9,211 nt of DNA from positions 1 through 9,211 of the forward strand of contig JAGKWR010000024.1 in assembly GCA_021151765.1 (NCBI GenBank), given 5' to 3'. Each line of letters starts with the position of its first letter. Within the stretch, counting starts at the first letter, position 1. This document shows, in pieces, positions 1 to 5,961 of this stretch. The stretch comes from Alphaproteobacteria bacterium. Lineage in GTDB: Bacteria > Pseudomonadota > Alphaproteobacteria > Rickettsiales > UBA1997. A model generated the notes under the pieces. It had not been told where the DNA came from and made no database searches. It saw only the letters and a program-made list of their open reading frames with translations. A program made the position numbers and the translations under genes.

Positions 1-2
1 GT

Positions 3-704
3 CAAACTTCAGAAACATACAAATATACTACTCCGCTTAACAAATCTATCACAATAACTTTCACTTATAACTCAGATTCGACACTTTTGCCTTTGCCAAC
101 GTTGTCAATTTCGGATGAAGTAAATCAAACAGATAGTAGCAAAGCACTTGAAGAAACAAAATTCTGCCTTGGAAATGCAGATGAATTAACACAACAAGTT
201 AGGGATGCGATACAATCTGCAAGGGCTTTCACAGAAAGTGTTGCTGCAGTCAAACTCAATCCTAGACAAGGTCTTTACAGTAATAGACTAGCAACAATTA
301 GTAATAATGGAAACAATCCAACTGCTAGAGACTATAAAACTATGTGGCAGAAACTTAGTATTTCAAAGACTAGATGGCCAGTTCAAAAAGATACCGATAT
401 CTCACTAACTAGTAGAGAGCAAAAAGCTCTTATTGAGTTTACTAAAAAAATTGCAGAGGAATCTAGTATCGATATTAGCATGGATCCTTCAATTTATAAC
501 GACCCATCAAAAGCTGTTTCAAATTTTGCTCAAGTATGGCGAACAGCTCTTTGTTACAAAGGAAAGAAGATATCAGACGTTCCTGGTATTTATGAGGAAC
601 TTGTCCGACAAAAATTTCCAAGCAAAATTCCTAATCCAAGTACTAATCCTATTGGTGCGACTCGTGCAGTAACGGAAAATGAAGAAACTAAAACGATAGG
701 ATAG
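3..704 (+). CDS. Unrecognised protein, C-terminal part (5' end beyond the window)
   Basis: The frame is open without a stop from base 3 to the TAG at 702-704, giving at least 233 residues. The first possible start inside is a TTG at 87, with no ATG before it. The residues upstream of it (QTSETYKYTTPLNKSITITF and on) read as ordinary protein, so this is most likely the end of a longer gene cut by the window edge. The first 30 or so residues alternate Thr/Ser/Ile/Tyr and look like beta strands. The remainder is polar and probably helical, with a Trp-containing middle (MWQKLSISKTRWP) and a Pro/Asn/Thr-rich tail. No membrane span, signal peptide or known motif is visible. I do not recognise the family. 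The neighbour on the right is a pseudogene fragment, so this may be a less conserved, accessory part of the chromosome. The function is unknown; that it is a coding frame is fairly sure. Confidence 0.7.
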   Translation, partial: QTSETYKYTTPLNKSITITFTYNSDSTLLPLPTLSISDEVNQTDSSKALEETKFCLGNADELTQQVRDAIQSARAFTESVAAVKLNPRQGLYSNRLATISNNGNNPTARDYKTMWQKLSISKTRWPVQKDTDISLTSREQKALIEFTKKIAEESSIDISMDPSIYNDPSKAVSNFAQVWRTALCYKGKKISDVPGIYEELVRQKFPSKIPNPSTNPIGATRAVTENEETKTIG

Positions 705-705
705 A

Positions 706-853
706 AAAAAGAAAAACTTTCTAATCACTGGTGGCGCCGGATTTACCGGCAGCCACGATTTACAAAAATGTGTTAGCTAACTTAAGTACAAAGACGTAGT
801 TAAGAAGTTACAATATTGCAGCATCAGATTTACTTGAATTTGAGAAGATAAAA
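706..853 (+). pseudogene. Decayed N-terminal fragment of an NAD-dependent sugar-nucleotide dehydratase/epimerase (rfbB-like)
   Basis: Reading from 706, the frame gives KKKNFLITGGAGFTGSH. This is the first beta strand and the glycine-rich NAD-binding loop (GxxGxxG, residues GGAGFTG) of extended short-chain dehydrogenases such as dTDP-glucose 4,6-dehydratase. The frame meets a TAA at 778-780. Past that stop it still reads LKYKDVVKKL, as expected for the second strand before the family's DKLTYA segment. A frame change near 808-815 then gives AASDLLEFEKIK (818-853), which fits the residues that normally follow. No ATG remains at the front; the codon in the expected place (703-705) is AGA. An AGGA lies just before it at 698-701. 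So the relic shows a lost start, an in-frame stop, a frameshift and loss of everything after about 50 codons. The 3' boundary falls at the end of the opposite-strand ccmH. Family choice between RfbB and related epimerases is uncertain. Confidence 0.7.
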
Positions 854-1243
854 TTAGCTTTTCGATCTTTTAATAATGAAAAACAGCGGTACCAAAATTG
901 CGGAGATCACAGGAAGGAGCCAAAGGAGGAAATTTTCTTTGCGAAAGTCGGAATAAACTAAAATGTCATTGCCGAATTCTTTTACTAAATCTTTACGAAT
1001 TTCTTCGTCAGTTGCGCCTTCATAAATTTTTTGGCGAATTAATTTACGCATTTCTAAAGAAAATTCAGTGTTAGAATTTTCAATAACTTGACCTTGGCAC
1101 ACCAGACAACGTACTTCTAGAAATAGTTTCATAGCTCGTTGTTCTTGTTTTTCGTCAGCTAAATGTTGTTCTGGAGAAAGTGCATAAACGCTTTGATAAG
1201 ACAGACAAAAGAATGTTAAGGCAATTGCGAAAAATCGGCGCAT
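854..1243 (-). CDS. ccmH: Cytochrome c-type biogenesis protein CcmH (CcmL/CycL family)
   Basis: 129-residue periplasmic, membrane-anchored thiol protein of the System I cytochrome c maturation pathway. It keeps the apocytochrome CXXCH cysteines reduced for haem attachment by CcmF. An N-terminal signal peptide covers residues 1-21 (MRRFFAIALTFFCLSYQSVY, then A). The family hallmark VRCLVCQGQVIENSNTEF carries the redox pair C46 and C49 in the LRCxxCQ context. A helical region (RKLIRQKIYEGATDEEI) follows, then FGNDILVYSDF, then one C-terminal membrane span at about 106-124 before a basic tail. The length fits the short CcmH type without the fused CcmI/TPR part. The ATG lies 2 bases after the dapF stop. 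Its ribosome site AAAGGCGAG lies in the last dapF codons, so the two genes are probably co-transcribed and translationally coupled. No other ccm gene is in the window. Confidence 0.93.
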   Translation of the reverse strand: MRRFFAIALTFFCLSYQSVYALSPEQHLADEKQEQRAMKLFLEVRCLVCQGQVIENSNTEFSLEMRKLIRQKIYEGATDEEIRKDLVKEFGNDILVYSDFRKENFLLWLLPVISAILVPLFFIIKRSKS

Positions 1244-1245
1244 TG

Positions 1246-2043
1246 CTAGAACTCGCCTTTATTGAGTGTTTGATATCCTCCTGTCATGATTACAGCGGTG
1301 CCGTTGCCGTTCCATTCAATAGTTAAATCGCCACCTTTGAAACGAGTAGTGATTTTGTGTTGTTTGGTAAAATTATGTTTGATTGCTAAAATTGCTACCG
1401 CACAAGCCCCAGAGCCGCAAGCAAGTGTTTCTCCGGCACCACGTTCCCAAACACGCACTTCAATTAAGTGATCAGAAATAAGTTGAGCAAATTCGACATT
1501 AGTTCTTTGAGGAAAAATCGAGCTATTTTCAACTTTTGGTCCAACCTCAAAAAATTCTTCATCAGTTAAAGGTCTGGAAATGAAAGTGACGGCGTGAGGG
1601 TTACCGATGTTAACACAGGCAAAATCGAAACCATGTATTGAAATTTTTTGAGTGTCGACATCATCAGAAAGAGGAATTTTTTTCCATTCAAAATTGGGGA
1701 TTCCCATGTCAACTGAGATTAAATCACCACTTTTCCAACATTTTAGAATACCGCTAATGGTTTTAATTTTGACTTCGCGATGATTTTTTTCAGACATCAA
1801 AATGGAGGCGACACAACGCGTCGCATTGCCGCAAGCTCCAGAAATTGAGCCATCAGAGTTGTAAATCTCCATCAAACAATCAGCTTGTGAAGAGTTCTTT
1901 AAAATAATGAATTGGTCGCAACCAATATTTTTACGACTTGAAACTTCAGCGATCTTTTCAGCAGTGATGTTAAGGCTGGTGTTGCGTCCATCAACGATGA
2001 TGAAATCGTTGCCAGCGCCGGACATTTTTACGTAAGGAATCAT
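1246..2043 (-). CDS. dapF: Diaminopimelate epimerase
   Basis: 265 residues. It interconverts LL- and meso-diaminopimelate, the last step before lysine and the source of the meso-DAP cross-linking residue of Gram-negative peptidoglycan; cytoplasmic. Two mirror-image domains each give one catalytic cysteine. C71 lies in SGACGNATRCVA and C209 in GAGETLACGSGACA, matching the acid/base pair near 73 and 217 of the E. coli enzyme. Also present are the N-terminal KMSGAGNDFIIVDGR, the substrate-binding GNPHAVTF (147-154) and a C-terminal TGGYQTL. The length is normal (about 270) and both cysteines are intact, so it should be active. The ATG at 2043 begins MIPYVKMSGAGNDF, the usual N-terminus. No Shine-Dalgarno sequence is evident before it. 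It is separated from efp by 92 bases containing a perfect inverted repeat, and ccmH follows after 2 bases. Confidence 0.97.
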   Translation of the reverse strand: MIPYVKMSGAGNDFIIVDGRNTSLNITAEKIAEVSSRKNIGCDQFIILKNSSQADCLMEIYNSDGSISGACGNATRCVASILMSEKNHREVKIKTISGILKCWKSGDLISVDMGIPNFEWKKIPLSDDVDTQKISIHGFDFACVNIGNPHAVTFISRPLTDEEFFEVGPKVENSSIFPQRTNVEFAQLISDHLIEVRVWERGAGETLACGSGACAVAILAIKHNFTKQHKITTRFKGGDLTIEWNGNGTAVIMTGGYQTLNKGEF

Positions 2044-2068
2044 TTCGAGAGTTTTGGGAAATCAGTTA

Positions 2069-2129
2069 TTGGTTGTTAGTTGTCAGTTTATCGGCAATAA
2101 AATCCGACAAAACTTTAACTAACAACCAA
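2069..2129. repeat. Perfect 13-bp inverted repeat (hairpin) between efp and dapF
   Basis: TTGGTTGTTAGTT at 2069-2081 is exactly complementary to AACTAACAACCAA at 2117-2129, with 35 bases between. The loop itself contains a smaller complementary pair, TCGG (2091-2094) with CCGA (2104-2107), flanked by GTTT and AAAC, so a two-stage stem can form. It lies between the efp stop and the dapF start, so it would be in the efp 3' region or dapF leader of a minus-strand transcript. No T-run follows on the minus strand, so it is not a typical intrinsic terminator. It could be an mRNA-stabilising or processing hairpin, or a small dispersed repeat. Confidence 0.7.
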
Positions 2130-2135
2130 GAGCCA

Positions 2136-2708
2136 TTAATTATTTTTAACGCGGCTGACGTAGGTACAATCTTCAGTTCTAACAACAATTTCTTCGCCAG
2201 ATTCAACGAAAGGTGGAACCATAACACGAACACCATTTTCTAAAATTGCTGGCTTATAAGAAGCAGAAGCAGTTTGACCTTTAACAACTGCATCAGCTTG
2301 AGCGATTACGCAGTTAACATGTTCTGGTAAGAAAATTGAAATTGGTTTGTCGTTACAATATTCAACACGAATATCCATACCTTCAACTAAGAATGGCAAA
2401 GCTTCGCCAACTAAATCTTTGGAAAGATTAAAGCTTTCGAAAGATTCCATATCCATAGCTACTAATTCATCTTGGTCGAAATATTGGAATTGGTAGTTTT
2501 TTTGTTCGACGTAAGCCACATCAACATCTTCGCTAGAATTGAAGCGAGTGTTAGTTTTATTACCAGTAACGATATTTTTCATTTCGACTTGAATGTAGGC
2601 ACCGCCTTTACCAGGTTTTACATGTTCACGTTTTGCAACTTTCCAAAGTTGATTTTCGAATTCGATTACGTTACCGATACGGATTGAGTTAGCGTTAGTT
2701 TTAGCCAT
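2136..2708 (-). CDS. efp: Translation elongation factor P
   Basis: 190 residues from the ATG at 2706-2708. EF-P enters the ribosomal E site and relieves stalling at polyproline stretches. Three beta-barrel domains are expected. The N-terminal KOW-like domain has IGNVIEFENQLWKV and the tip loop HVKPGKGGAY. The modified lysine falls at K34, exactly the E. coli position, in the PGKG context that E. coli EpmA beta-lysylates. The middle part (YQFQYFDQDELVAMDMESFE) and the C-terminal OB domain, with VKGQTASASYKPAILENGVRVMVPPFV, follow. The frame can be extended by 8 codons to a TTG at 2732. The ATG is preferred because it gives MAKTNANSIRIG, puts the lysine at 34 and gives the usual length of about 188. 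A small CCGC/GCGG hairpin at 2727-2740 lies about 19 bases before the ATG; no Shine-Dalgarno sequence is seen. Confidence 0.97.
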   Translation of the reverse strand: MAKTNANSIRIGNVIEFENQLWKVAKREHVKPGKGGAYIQVEMKNIVTGNKTNTRFNSSEDVDVAYVEQKNYQFQYFDQDELVAMDMESFESFNLSKDLVGEALPFLVEGMDIRVEYCNDKPISIFLPEHVNCVIAQADAVVKGQTASASYKPAILENGVRVMVPPFVESGEEIVVRTEDCTYVSRVKNN

Positions 2709-2754
2709 AAAAGTTTTATTAATTATCCGCAAATAAGCGGTTATTGTTGGTTAG

Positions 2755-2781
2755 ATTCTGTTAGAGATCATCTAACAGAAT
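2755..2781. repeat. Perfect 11-bp inverted repeat directly after the pntB stop
   Basis: ATTCTGTTAGA (2755-2765) and TCTAACAGAAT (2771-2781) are exact complements around the 5-base loop GATCA. The stem begins at the base next to the pntB stop codon (TAA, 2782-2784 on the minus strand). The position suggests a 3' end hairpin for pntB. However, the stem is AT-rich and the minus strand continues CTAACCAACAATAACC, with no T-run. It may therefore be a weak terminator or an mRNA 3'-end protecting hairpin. Confidence 0.6.
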
Positions 2782-4170
2782 TTAGTTTAAGTTACGAACA
2801 ATTTCTTCTGACACTTTTTTAGCGTCGCCGAAAATCATTAAAGTGTTATCATTGTAGAAAAGCTCATTTTCGATGCCGGCATAACCAGCATTCATTGATC
2901 TTTTTACAAAGAATACGGTTTTAGCAGTGCCAACTTCTAGAATTGGCATGCCATAAATTGGACTAGTTTTATCAGTTTTAGCAGCAGGGTTGGTAACGTC
3001 GTTAGCGCCAATTACAAAAACAATGTCAGTAGAGCGGAACTCACCGTTGATGTCTTCCAGTTCAAAAACTTTTTCGTAATCAATATTGGCTTCAGCCAAC
3101 AATACGTTCATATGACCCGGCATACGACCAGCAACAGGGTGAATGGCGAATTTAACTTCGACTCCGGCTTTTTCCAACATGTGAGTCATTTCAGCAACAG
3201 CGTGTTGCGCGCCAGCAACGGCCATGCCGTAACCTGGAACAATTATCACAGAAGCAGCACCTTTCATCATAAAGGCCGCATCTTCAGCGCTGGCTTGTTT
3301 GATTGGTTTTTTCTCTTTTTCTTCACTACTGTTAGAAGCAGCTTGTTCGCCAAAACTGCTGAAAATTACGCTGATAATTGAACGATTCATCGCTTTGCAC
3401 ATGATGTAGCTCAAAATCGCACCAGAAGCTCCGACTAAAGCGCCGGTAATTATTAAAAGTGGATTAGCTAAAGTGAAACCAATACCACTCGCGGCCCATC
3501 CTGAGTATGAGTTTAACATTGAAACAACAACTGGCATGTCGGCACCGCCAACTGGCGCGATCAGCATAAAGCCAATAAAGAAGGAAAGGGCGATTAAAAG
3601 AACGAAGAAAAATTTTGAACCAAAAATAAAGAATAAAAGCAAAATAGCACCAAGGGCGAAAGCACTGTATTTAGTGACTTTTTGGGTATTTCTAAAAAGC
3701 GTAAATTTTGAACCCATATTGCCGTTCAGTTTCAAGAAAGCGACGATCGATCCGGTGAAAGTAATTGCACCGATAACAACGCCAAGGCCCATCTCAATTA
3801 GGCTGCCAGTCTTAATTTTATTGCCGACCAAAATTTTGAAAGCATCAGGAAGCCAAAGTGCGCTGGCAGCAATTAAAACTGCTGCTAAACCAACCAAAGA
3901 GTGAAAACCAGCAATTAATTGTGGCATTGCTGTCATTTTGACTTGTTTAGTGATGAAATAACCGATTCCACCGCCAAGTGCGATAGCTAAAATAATTAAT
4001 AGGTGATGATGAATTTGTGGCAAAAATAGTGTTGTCAAAATCGCCAAAGCCATGCCAGCAATTCCGAAGTAATTTCCAGTACGTGAAGTTTTCGGAGAAG
4101 ATAATCCGTAGAGTGACAAGATGAATAGTACTGAAGATACTATGTAAGAGAAGGCAACAAAAGAGTTCAT
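2782..4170 (-). CDS. pntB: NAD(P) transhydrogenase subunit beta
   Basis: 462 residues, full length for the family. With PntA it forms the inner-membrane proton-translocating transhydrogenase that reduces NADP+ with NADH at the cost of proton motive force. The N-terminal half (about 1-265) is membrane domain II with many hydrophobic spans. It includes AGFHSLVGLAA, where H90 corresponds to the proton-channel histidine (His91 in E. coli), and GGADMPVVVSMLNSYSGWAA with D211. A charged linker (about 280-296, SSEEKEKKPIKQ) leads to NADP(H)-binding domain III, with GYGMAVAGAQHAV (313-325), IHPVAGRMPGHMNVLLAEA, VIGANDVTNPAA, GMPILEV, KRSMNAGYAG and FGDAKK. All expected signatures are intact. The start ATG gives MNSFVAFSYIVSS, with no Shine-Dalgarno sequence. 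The alpha-subunit gene is not beside it; kdsD lies upstream and efp downstream, which is unusual. Confidence 0.97.
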   Translation of the reverse strand: MNSFVAFSYIVSSVLFILSLYGLSSPKTSRTGNYFGIAGMALAILTTLFLPQIHHHLLIILAIALGGGIGYFITKQVKMTAMPQLIAGFHSLVGLAAVLIAASALWLPDAFKILVGNKIKTGSLIEMGLGVVIGAITFTGSIVAFLKLNGNMGSKFTLFRNTQKVTKYSAFALGAILLLFFIFGSKFFFVLLIALSFFIGFMLIAPVGGADMPVVVSMLNSYSGWAASGIGFTLANPLLIITGALVGASGAILSYIMCKAMNRSIISVIFSSFGEQAASNSSEEKEKKPIKQASAEDAAFMMKGAASVIIVPGYGMAVAGAQHAVAEMTHMLEKAGVEVKFAIHPVAGRMPGHMNVLLAEANIDYEKVFELEDINGEFRSTDIVFVIGANDVTNPAAKTDKTSPIYGMPILEVGTAKTVFFVKRSMNAGYAGIENELFYNDNTLMIFGDAKKVSEEIVRNLN

Positions 4171-4258
4171 ATTTGTAAGATAATTTGATTTTGAGTGCTT
4201 GTTGGAAATTTCTCAGAAGTTATCTAAGCAACTTTTAGCAAGTACTAACCACTAATTT

Positions 4259-5209
4259 CTAGACGACTCCACTACGTAAGCAATCGTGTAAATGTAAAAT
4301 TCCTACTGCCTGTTTTTGTTGATCTAAAACAAAAACGCTAGTGATTGATTTTTTATTCATGAGAGCAATTGCTTCTACTGCCAAAGTTTGGGCAGAAGTT
4401 GTAATTGGATTACGTGTCATAATGTCACTTGCTGTATGAGAGAGTAAATTATTGTCGATATGACGACGTAAATCGCCGTCAGTGATAATGCCGATTAATT
4501 TGTTTTCTTGGTCAATAACTCCTGTACAACCCAAATGTTTGGAAGTCATTTCAAGCAAAACTTGTGACATACTATGATCTGCACTAACCATAGGAATGTC
4601 ATTTCCTTGGCGCATTAAATCTTTAACTTTCAGAAAATTAGCGCCCAGTTTTCCACCCGGATGAAATACACCAAAACCTTCGGAATTAAAGCCACGAGCG
4701 TCAATTAAACTTACTGCTAAAGCATCGCCCAGAGCTAACATCATTGTCGTGGAAGTTGTTGGAGCGTTAACTTTATTAGCTTCGGCAATTGCTGGTAAAA
4801 CCAGCGGAATTGTGCTGGCTTTTGTCAATTCTGATTCTTGGCGACGGACGATACCGATGATTGGGATTTCGAATCTTTTACAATAAAAAATGATGTCTTT
4901 TAGCTCTTTGGTTTCACCAGAATTGGAAAGTAAAATTACAACATCTTGTGATGTGATCATGCCTAAATCGCCGTGGCTAGCTTCACCTGGGTGAATGAAA
5001 AATGAAGGCGTTCCAGTTGATGCGAAAGTGGCGGCTATTTTATTACCGATGTGCCCAGATTTACCCATGCCGCTGATAATTACTCGACCTTTACAGTGCA
5101 AAATTAATTCAACTGCTTTGCTATAATTTTCATCAAAAAATCCGAGCAAAGATTGCAAGCCTTCAATTTCAGTTTTGATAGTCGCGACAGCAGAGTCGAT
5201 GTAAGACAT
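4259..5209 (-). CDS. kdsD: D-arabinose 5-phosphate isomerase (KdsD/KpsF family)
   Basis: 316 residues. It converts D-ribulose 5-phosphate to D-arabinose 5-phosphate, the first step to Kdo of the LPS inner core; cytoplasmic. An N-terminal SIS sugar-isomerase domain (about 35-170) has ISGMGKSGHIGNKIA (45-59), HPGEASHGDLGM, LLSNSGETKEL (93-103) and TTSTTMMLALGDALAVSL. Residues K50, E102, E143 and H183 fall at about a 9-10 residue offset from the catalytic K59, E111, E152 and H193 recalled for E. coli KdsD. HPGGKLG (183-189) closes the domain. Two C-terminal CBS domains follow (about 196-250 with IGIITDGDLRRH, and 260-316 with DIMTRNPITT and AVGILHLHDCL). Length and domain order are standard. KdsD is favoured over the capsule paralogue KpsF or GutQ, since no capsule or gut genes are nearby. 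It is divergent from pyrE. Confidence 0.95.
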   Translation of the reverse strand: MSYIDSAVATIKTEIEGLQSLLGFFDENYSKAVELILHCKGRVIISGMGKSGHIGNKIAATFASTGTPSFFIHPGEASHGDLGMITSQDVVILLSNSGETKELKDIIFYCKRFEIPIIGIVRRQESELTKASTIPLVLPAIAEANKVNAPTTSTTMMLALGDALAVSLIDARGFNSEGFGVFHPGGKLGANFLKVKDLMRQGNDIPMVSADHSMSQVLLEMTSKHLGCTGVIDQENKLIGIITDGDLRRHIDNNLLSHTASDIMTRNPITTSAQTLAVEAIALMNKKSITSVFVLDQQKQAVGILHLHDCLRSGVV

Positions 5210-5302
5210 AGTTTTAAAAAAATGAGATGAGAAATTATCAATTTGGAAGCCTTAATTTAATATTTGTTTGGTAGAAAAATAAAGTGAAGAAATTAAAAGT
5301 TT

Positions 5303-5311
5303 TGGCATAAT
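5303..5311 (+). promoter_or_regulatory. Putative extended -10 promoter of pyrE
   Basis: TGG followed by CATAAT (5306-5311) matches the extended -10 pattern TGnTATAAT with one mismatch. No good -35 hexamer is seen at normal spacing, which an extended -10 tolerates. Transcription would begin near 5318-5319, about 36 bases before the pyrE ATG. A run of six T (5313-5318) lies at the predicted start region, and the leader is pyrimidine-rich (TTATTTCTCATTTTTAAC). The call rests on sequence match and position only. Confidence 0.4.
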
Positions 5312-5354
5312 CTTTTTTGTTATTTCTCATTTTTAACTCAATCTTCTAACTCCC

Positions 5355-5954
5355 ATGAACGAACAAGCAATTTTACAAGAATTTGCAGATGCTAAAGCAA
5401 TTTTGAAAGGTCACTTCATTTTATCTTCTGGTCTTCATTCAGACACTTATATGCAGTGTGCACGAGTTTTGATGGACCCAAAAAGAGCGGAAAAACTTTG
5501 TGCTGAATTGGCTAAAAAAATTCGTGAAAAGTTAGGTGATGATTTTGCCGATATCGTTGTTGCTCCAGCAATGGGAGGAGTTGTTGTTGGTTACGAAATG
5601 GGCCGTCAGCTTGGCTTAAGTACAATTTTTTGTGAAAGAGTAAACGGAGTTTTCGAGTTTCGTCGTGGTTTCGAACTGCCTCAAAATGCGCGTGTTTTGG
5701 TAATTGAAGATGTCATTACGACAGGAAAATCTTCGCTTGAGACTTATGAAGTTATTAAGAAATTCGGCGGAAAAGTTGTAGCGGAAGCATCTTTAGTTGA
5801 TCGTAGCGGAGAAGAAAATCTATCTGTTAAAATGGGAGTGGAAGTAGTTTCTTTGTTAAAAATTGCAGTGAAAACTTTTGACGAAAATAACGTCCCAGAA
5901 GAGTTGAAAAATATTCCAGCAGTAAAACCCGGCAGTAGATTTCTGAAATCTTAA
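5355..5954 (+). CDS. pyrE: Orotate phosphoribosyltransferase
   Basis: 199 residues. It joins orotate to PRPP to give orotidine 5'-phosphate, the fifth step of de novo UMP synthesis; cytoplasmic dimer. The type I PRTase fold is clear. The PRPP loop VLVIEDVITTGKSS is at 114-127 with the E118-D119 pair. SGLHSDTYMQCARVL (25-39) is the N-terminal hood and orotate site. VVAPAMGGVVVGYEMG (68-83) is the pyrophosphate-loop region, and FCERVNGVFEFRRGFEL is the mobile catalytic loop region. The last 20 residues end PAVKPGSRF, as in other family members. The ATG at 5355 gives the normal length; no Shine-Dalgarno sequence lies in the preceding TTCTAACTCCC. It stands alone on the plus strand, divergent from kdsD and convergent with the pilus-like operon. 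Its presence implies the cell makes pyrimidines or finishes them from orotate. Confidence 0.97.
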   Translation: MNEQAILQEFADAKAILKGHFILSSGLHSDTYMQCARVLMDPKRAEKLCAELAKKIREKLGDDFADIVVAPAMGGVVVGYEMGRQLGLSTIFCERVNGVFEFRRGFELPQNARVLVIEDVITTGKSSLETYEVIKKFGGKVVAEASLVDRSGEENLSVKMGVEVVSLLKIAVKTFDENNVPEELKNIPAVKPGSRFLKS

Positions 5955-5961
5955 AAAAAAT

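Noticed and set aside
433..672. 79-codon plus-strand frame inside the left-edge gene
   Set aside because: It lies wholly within the 3-704 coding frame in another phase, and its translation is low-complexity Leu/Ile/Gln-rich.
1286..1471. 61-codon plus-strand frame opposite dapF
   Set aside because: Antisense shadow of the highly conserved dapF catalytic C-terminal region.
2709..2732. TTG start giving an 8-residue longer EF-P
   Set aside because: The ATG at 2708 gives the standard N-terminus and places the modified lysine at 34.
3112..3904. Two plus-strand frames (89 and 143 codons) opposite pntB
   Set aside because: Antisense shadows of a full-length conserved gene; translations are skewed in composition and no start site stands out.
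4171..4258. Short AAGTT/AACTT stem in the kdsD-pntB gap
   Set aside because: A five-pair AT-rich stem without a T-run is expected by chance.
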